Both the position numbers and the translations under genes were made by a program. From Sulfuritalea sp. (GTDB lineage Bacteria > Pseudomonadota > Gammaproteobacteria > Burkholderiales > Rhodocyclaceae): a stretch of 64,000 nt of DNA. The notes under the pieces were generated by a model that saw only the letters and a program-made list of their open reading frames with translations, did no database searches and was not told where the DNA came from. Below, one piece after another: positions 61,158 through 64,000 of the stretch. The DNA lies in assembly GCA_016712985.1 (NCBI GenBank), contig JADJQA010000012.1:103982-167981 (forward strand), read 5' to 3'. The stretch's first letter is position 1. Each line of letters starts with the position of its first letter.

Positions 61158-61840
61158 TTGCTCCTCTGTTCAAGTTCGTGGGATTGCAGGGCGCCGGCCA
61201 CGTAGACCAGGGCCAGGGTGCCGAAGATGTAGGCCTGCACCAGCGCCTCGACGATATGCAGCATCAGCAGCGGCACCGGCGCCAGAAAGCCCGCCACCAG
61301 CAGCACCAGCAAGGCCGCCATTTCCAGGCTCATCATGTTGCCGAACAGGCGTACCGCCAGCGCCAGCGTGCGCGTGACCTCGCCCAGCAGATGGAAGGGC
61401 AGCAGGATCGGATTGGGGTCGAGATAGTGGCGCAGATAGGCCTTGAGTCCGTTGCCGCGGATGCCGAACCAATGCACGGCGAGAAATACCAGCAGGGCCA
61501 GCGCCACCGTGAGCGACAGATCACCGGTCGGTGAACGCAGGCCCGGCACCAGGCCGATCAGGTTTGCCGTGGCGATGAACAGCCACAGGGTGCCGATGAA
61601 GGGCAGCAGGCGCCGGGCGTGGCCGGGGGCGACATCCTCGATGGCCTGTTGCAGGGCAAGCAGTACGCCTTCGAGCGCGGTTTGCAGGCTTGAAGGATTT
61701 TCCACGCTGAGTCGCCGCGTGCCAAACCAGGCAAACCCGGTCAGCCCCGCCATCAGCAGCCAGGTGGTGAGCACCGTCGGCCCGATGGTCAGCGGACCGA
61801 GGTGGAAGATCAGCAGTTGGAAGAGTTCCGGCTTGCCCAT
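61154..61840 (-). CDS. atpB: N-ATPase a subunit
   Basis: A 228-residue a subunit with five to six helices. The essential arginine is in EVTRTLALAVRLFGNMMSLEMAALLVLL; the last helix (HIVEALVQAYIFGTLALVYVAGAL) has the conserved E-x6-Y-I-F. FIGTLWLFIATANLIGLVPGL is the usual start of helix 3. It forms the half-channels next to the c ring. One base separates it from the atpQ stop; no atpR lies between. Confidence 0.93.
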   Translation of the reverse strand: MGKPELFQLLIFHLGPLTIGPTVLTTWLLMAGLTGFAWFGTRRLSVENPSSLQTALEGVLLALQQAIEDVAPGHARRLLPFIGTLWLFIATANLIGLVPGLRSPTGDLSLTVALALLVFLAVHWFGIRGNGLKAYLRHYLDPNPILLPFHLLGEVTRTLALAVRLFGNMMSLEMAALLVLLVAGFLAPVPLLMLHIVEALVQAYIFGTLALVYVAGALQSHELEQRSK

Positions 61841-61841
61841 G

Positions 61842-62114
61842 TCAGTGCTTCTGGATATAGAGATACACGTTCCAGCCGCCCACCATCAGCCCGGTGATCA
61901 GCAGGCTGATGGTCCAGCGGTAGGAATATCCCTCGAGTTGGCTGTCGATCCAGCGCCCGAGATAGGCGCCCACGACGACGGGCACCACGAACAGCAGCGC
62001 CAGCGTGCCGAGGAACACGGTTTGCGCGAGCAAGGTTGGCCGTTCCTGTTCTGCACGGGCCAGCCGTTCAGCCTGCTTCTCGATGTTTTCGCGCAAGTGT
62101 TCGCCGTTTTGCAT
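61842..62114 (-). CDS. atpQ: AtpQ, AtpI-like small membrane protein of the N-ATPase
   Basis: A 90-residue protein with a charged N-terminal helix (LRENIEKQAERLARAEQERP) and two membrane helices. The first ends VVGAYLGRWIDSQLEG, the second has ITGLMVGGWNVYLYI. This is the AtpI/ATPase_gene1 pattern (G-x3-G-x3-D, then G-x3-G-x3-Y). In N-ATPase operons this gene is AtpQ and is followed by atpR, which is missing here. ATG 62114 is 5 bases after the atpC stop. Confidence 0.8.
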   Translation of the reverse strand: MQNGEHLRENIEKQAERLARAEQERPTLLAQTVFLGTLALLFVVPVVVGAYLGRWIDSQLEGYSYRWTISLLITGLMVGGWNVYLYIQKH

Positions 62115-62119
62115 GGTGG

Positions 62120-62515
62120 CTATTCCCTTCCGAGTTCTGCAAGGCGTTTCAGCATTTCGGCTTCGAGACGGTGCAGCTTGTGTCGGGTTTCGTCGAGCGC
62201 CCGCTCCTCTTCCAGCATCTCGCGGCTCAGCACCCCGGCGATGCGCGTGACATCGGTGTCGCGCAGATAGCGCCGGGTGGAAATGCGACACTCGTTGCCG
62301 AGAAAATACAGCAGGCCGCCGGGAAAGCCCAGATACTCCCACTGGTCATCAGTGCGGCGGACACGCGCCAGGCCAAAGCCGAGCACGGTCATGAAGCGCT
62401 CGTGGCCCGGCAGCAGACCGAAGCTGCCGCTCTTGTCCTCGCCGACAAAACTCGTCACCCCATCGATGCATTCGCTGCGATCAGTGGCCAGCAGATTCAG
62501 GGTGAAACCGCTCAT
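62120..62515 (-). CDS. atpC: N-ATPase epsilon subunit
   Basis: A 131-residue epsilon subunit: FTLNLLATDRSECIDGVTSFVGEDKSGSFGLLPGHERFMTVLGFGLARV (beta barrel) and a helical end (GVLSREMLEEERALDETRHKLHRLEAEMLKRLAEL). It regulates and couples the rotor. ATG 62515 overlaps the atpD stop as TAATG. Confidence 0.9.
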   Translation of the reverse strand: MSGFTLNLLATDRSECIDGVTSFVGEDKSGSFGLLPGHERFMTVLGFGLARVRRTDDQWEYLGFPGGLLYFLGNECRISTRRYLRDTDVTRIAGVLSREMLEEERALDETRHKLHRLEAEMLKRLAELGRE

Positions 62516-64000
62516 TACATTACCCTCCCCCCAGCCCCCTCCCCGGGGGAGGGGGTGACGACGGTTCGCTGCTGCGCAGCTCCATGTCCTGGCTGGCGCC
62601 CCTTCGGGCTGCCGTGCGGGGCGCATGACGTGACCTCCATGGCGCCGCGCATGTAGCAGCGTTCCTCGGGCAGGTGGTCGTAATCGCCGCGCAGGAAGGC
62701 TTCGCAGTCGGTGAGCGTTTGCGTCAGCGGCACCGAGACGCCGCGACCGGCGTTCTGCGCCGTCATGGCGTGGAAGGGCTGCGTCAGATAGCGTTGCAGG
62801 CGGCGCGCGCGCTGTACCACCTGGCGGTCGGCCTCCGAGCGTTCTTCCAGTCCCAGCATGGTGATGATGTCTTCCAGCTCATGGTAGCGCGCCAGCGCTT
62901 CGCGCACCCCCTGGGCCACGATGTAGTGGCGATCACCGAGGAAGTGTCGATCCATCAGCTTGCTGCCCGAGGCCAGCGGATCGACCGCCGGGTAGATGCC
63001 CTTGGCGGCCTGGGCGCGGGAAAGAATCACCCGCGTGTCGAGGTGGGCGAGAATCGCGCCGACCGCCGGGTCGGTCATGTCGTCGGCCGGCACATAGACG
63101 GCCTGCACCGAGGTAATGTTGCCGAGCCGGCTGGAGACGATGCGGTCTTCCAGTTCCGCCACTTCCGACGGCAGCGTCGGCTGATAGCCGACGGTGGCCG
63201 GCATGCGCCCAAGCAGCCCCGATACCTCGGAGCCGGCCTGGACGAAGCGGAAAACGTTGTCCATCAGAAACAGCACTTCCTTGCCCAGCGTGTCGCGCAG
63301 ATATTCGGCATAGCTCAGCGCCGCCAGCCCGACACGAAAGCGCACGCCGGGCGATTCGTCCATCTGGCCGAAGACCAGCACCGTATTGGCCAGGGTACCG
63401 TTGTCCGCCATCTCGCGCCACAACTCATGGCCTTCGCGGATGCGCTCGCCGACGCCGGCAAACACCGACACCCCGCCATGCAGCGAAGCCACGGCCTGCA
63501 TGAACTCCATGATCAGCACCGTCTTGCCGACGCCGGCGCCGCCGAAGAGGCCGGTCTTGCCACCGCGGATGAAGGGGCACAACAGGTCGATGACCTTGAT
63601 CCCGGTTTCCAGAATCCCGGACGACGGCAGCGTGTCCGAGAGCTTCGGCGGCGGCGCCAGCACATCGCGGAATTCATTGCCGGGCAGTGGCAAGCCACCG
63701 TCCAGCGGTCGGCCGAAGACGTCGAGCAAGCGCCCCAGGCAGTCCCGGGATACGGGCACGCGCAGCGGCGCACCCGTATCGAAAACCGGCACGCCGCGTT
63801 GCAAGCCGACCGTGCGATGCAGGGCAATCGCCCGCACCTGCTGTGGATCGAGATGATGCAGCACTTCGAGCACCGTACAACCGCCATCGATCGCAACCGT
63901 CAGCGCCCGATGCAAGGGCGGCAGCATCTCGCAGGCGATATCCACCACCGGACCGTGGACTTCAACGACACGGCCGACGGGGGACGTGCTATCGGAGTGG
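62515..64000 (-). CDS. atpD: N-ATPase beta subunit, partial, with a repeat-derived tail
   Basis: Runs off the window end; GRVVEVHGPVVDIACEM is the first readable strand, so only a few residues are missing. P-loop GLFGGAGVGKTVLIMEFMQA, VFAGVGERIREGHELW, VLFLMDNVFRFVQAGSEVSGLLGRMPATVGYQPTL, and VQAVYVPADDMTDPA complete the catalytic subunit. Relatives end soon after EERCYMRGAME; here about 35 residues follow (VTSCAPHGSPKG ... VVTPSPGEGAGGRVM), translated from GC-rich repeat sequence. First gene of the operon. Confidence 0.94.
   Translation of the reverse strand, partial: HSDSTSPVGRVVEVHGPVVDIACEMLPPLHRALTVAIDGGCTVLEVLHHLDPQQVRAIALHRTVGLQRGVPVFDTGAPLRVPVSRDCLGRLLDVFGRPLDGGLPLPGNEFRDVLAPPPKLSDTLPSSGILETGIKVIDLLCPFIRGGKTGLFGGAGVGKTVLIMEFMQAVASLHGGVSVFAGVGERIREGHELWREMADNGTLANTVLVFGQMDESPGVRFRVGLAALSYAEYLRDTLGKEVLFLMDNVFRFVQAGSEVSGLLGRMPATVGYQPTLPSEVAELEDRIVSSRLGNITSVQAVYVPADDMTDPAVGAILAHLDTRVILSRAQAAKGIYPAVDPLASGSKLMDRHFLGDRHYIVAQGVREALARYHELEDIITMLGLEERSEADRQVVQRARRLQRYLTQPFHAMTAQNAGRGVSVPLTQTLTDCEAFLRGDYDHLPEERCYMRGAMEVTSCAPHGSPKGRQPGHGAAQQRTVVTPSPGEGAGGRVM
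62519..62640. repeat. GC-rich repeat block forming the atpD tail
   Basis: CCCTCCCCCCAGCCCCCTCCCCGGGGGAGGG is a stem of the same CTC/GAG-rich style as the repeat in hsdM, followed by GGCGCCCCTTCGGGCTGCCG and a CGCATGACG end. Both are translated at the end of atpD. Confidence 0.6.

Noticed and set aside
1..64000. CRISPR array, tRNA or rRNA genes
   Set aside because: No regularly spaced repeat and no cloverleaf or rRNA core sequence was seen on reading. A tRNAscan or Infernal run would settle it.

Overview
The window looks like a chromosomal segment of a high-GC betaproteobacterium, probably a diazotroph of the Rhodocyclales/Nitrosomonadales type. This is inferred from the gene set: a nif accessory cluster with NifQ, NifA/sigma-54 promoter elements, flavocytochrome c sulfide dehydrogenase, a PEP-CTERM protein and an N-type F-ATPase. 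No rRNA, tRNA or CRISPR array was recognised.

Layout. 1-6.7 kb: chromosomal housekeeping (ABC-F ATPase, PaiB-like FMN protein, MidA-like methyltransferase, MliC-like lipoprotein, an AAA+ ATPase, a LysR/DUF2917 divergent pair, a thioesterase). 6.9-10 kb: vapBC coupled to ampG, then a solute-binding protein gene. 10.4-15.6 kb: fccAB-type sulfide dehydrogenase, a PEP-CTERM protein and a two-component system. 15.8-18.3 kb: an unknown membrane-anchored protein, YjbQ and a vapBC remnant. 18.3-30.7 kb: nifE, divergent nifQ, then modE-modA, a 6.9-kb toxin-antitoxin and type III restriction-modification island, then modB and a gutted modC. 30.8-34.3 kb: a glutaminase-STAS-cNMP fusion and a PfkB kinase. 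34.5-35.3 kb: a DUF433/DUF5615 toxin-antitoxin pair ruined by a 209-base stretch made almost only of G and C. 35.3-39.4 kb: nifV-cysE-TPR-nifW-nifZ-nifM. 39.6-42.7 kb: broken toxin-antitoxin loci, an MBL hydrolase and a gene graveyard. 42.7-54.8 kb: DUF4395/OsmC and a type I restriction-modification operon (RHH-hsdM-hsdS-AAA-PIN-AlbA-hsdR). 54.9-57.6 kb: a permease/thioredoxin/GDCCVxC operon and a c-type cytochrome. 57.8-64 kb: the N-ATPase operon atpD-C-Q-B-E-F-A-G, running off the window end and lacking atpR.

How the parts fit. NifE, NifV, NifQ and the Mod proteins all serve FeMo-cofactor supply: scaffold, homocitrate, molybdenum insertion, molybdate uptake and its regulation. NifW, NifZ, NifM and the serine acetyltransferase support nitrogenase maturation and cysteine supply for Fe-S clusters. 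The structural genes nifHDK and nifN, the partner of nifE, are not in the window. About ten toxin-antitoxin or toxin-like loci and two restriction systems sit between and inside these operons.

Data quality. At least fifteen genes carry one or more frameshifts, several of them explained by one missing G in a short G run. Together with the G/C-only block this suggests an unpolished long-read or metagenome assembly. I therefore treat single frameshifts as possible sequence errors and reserve 'pseudogene' for larger damage.
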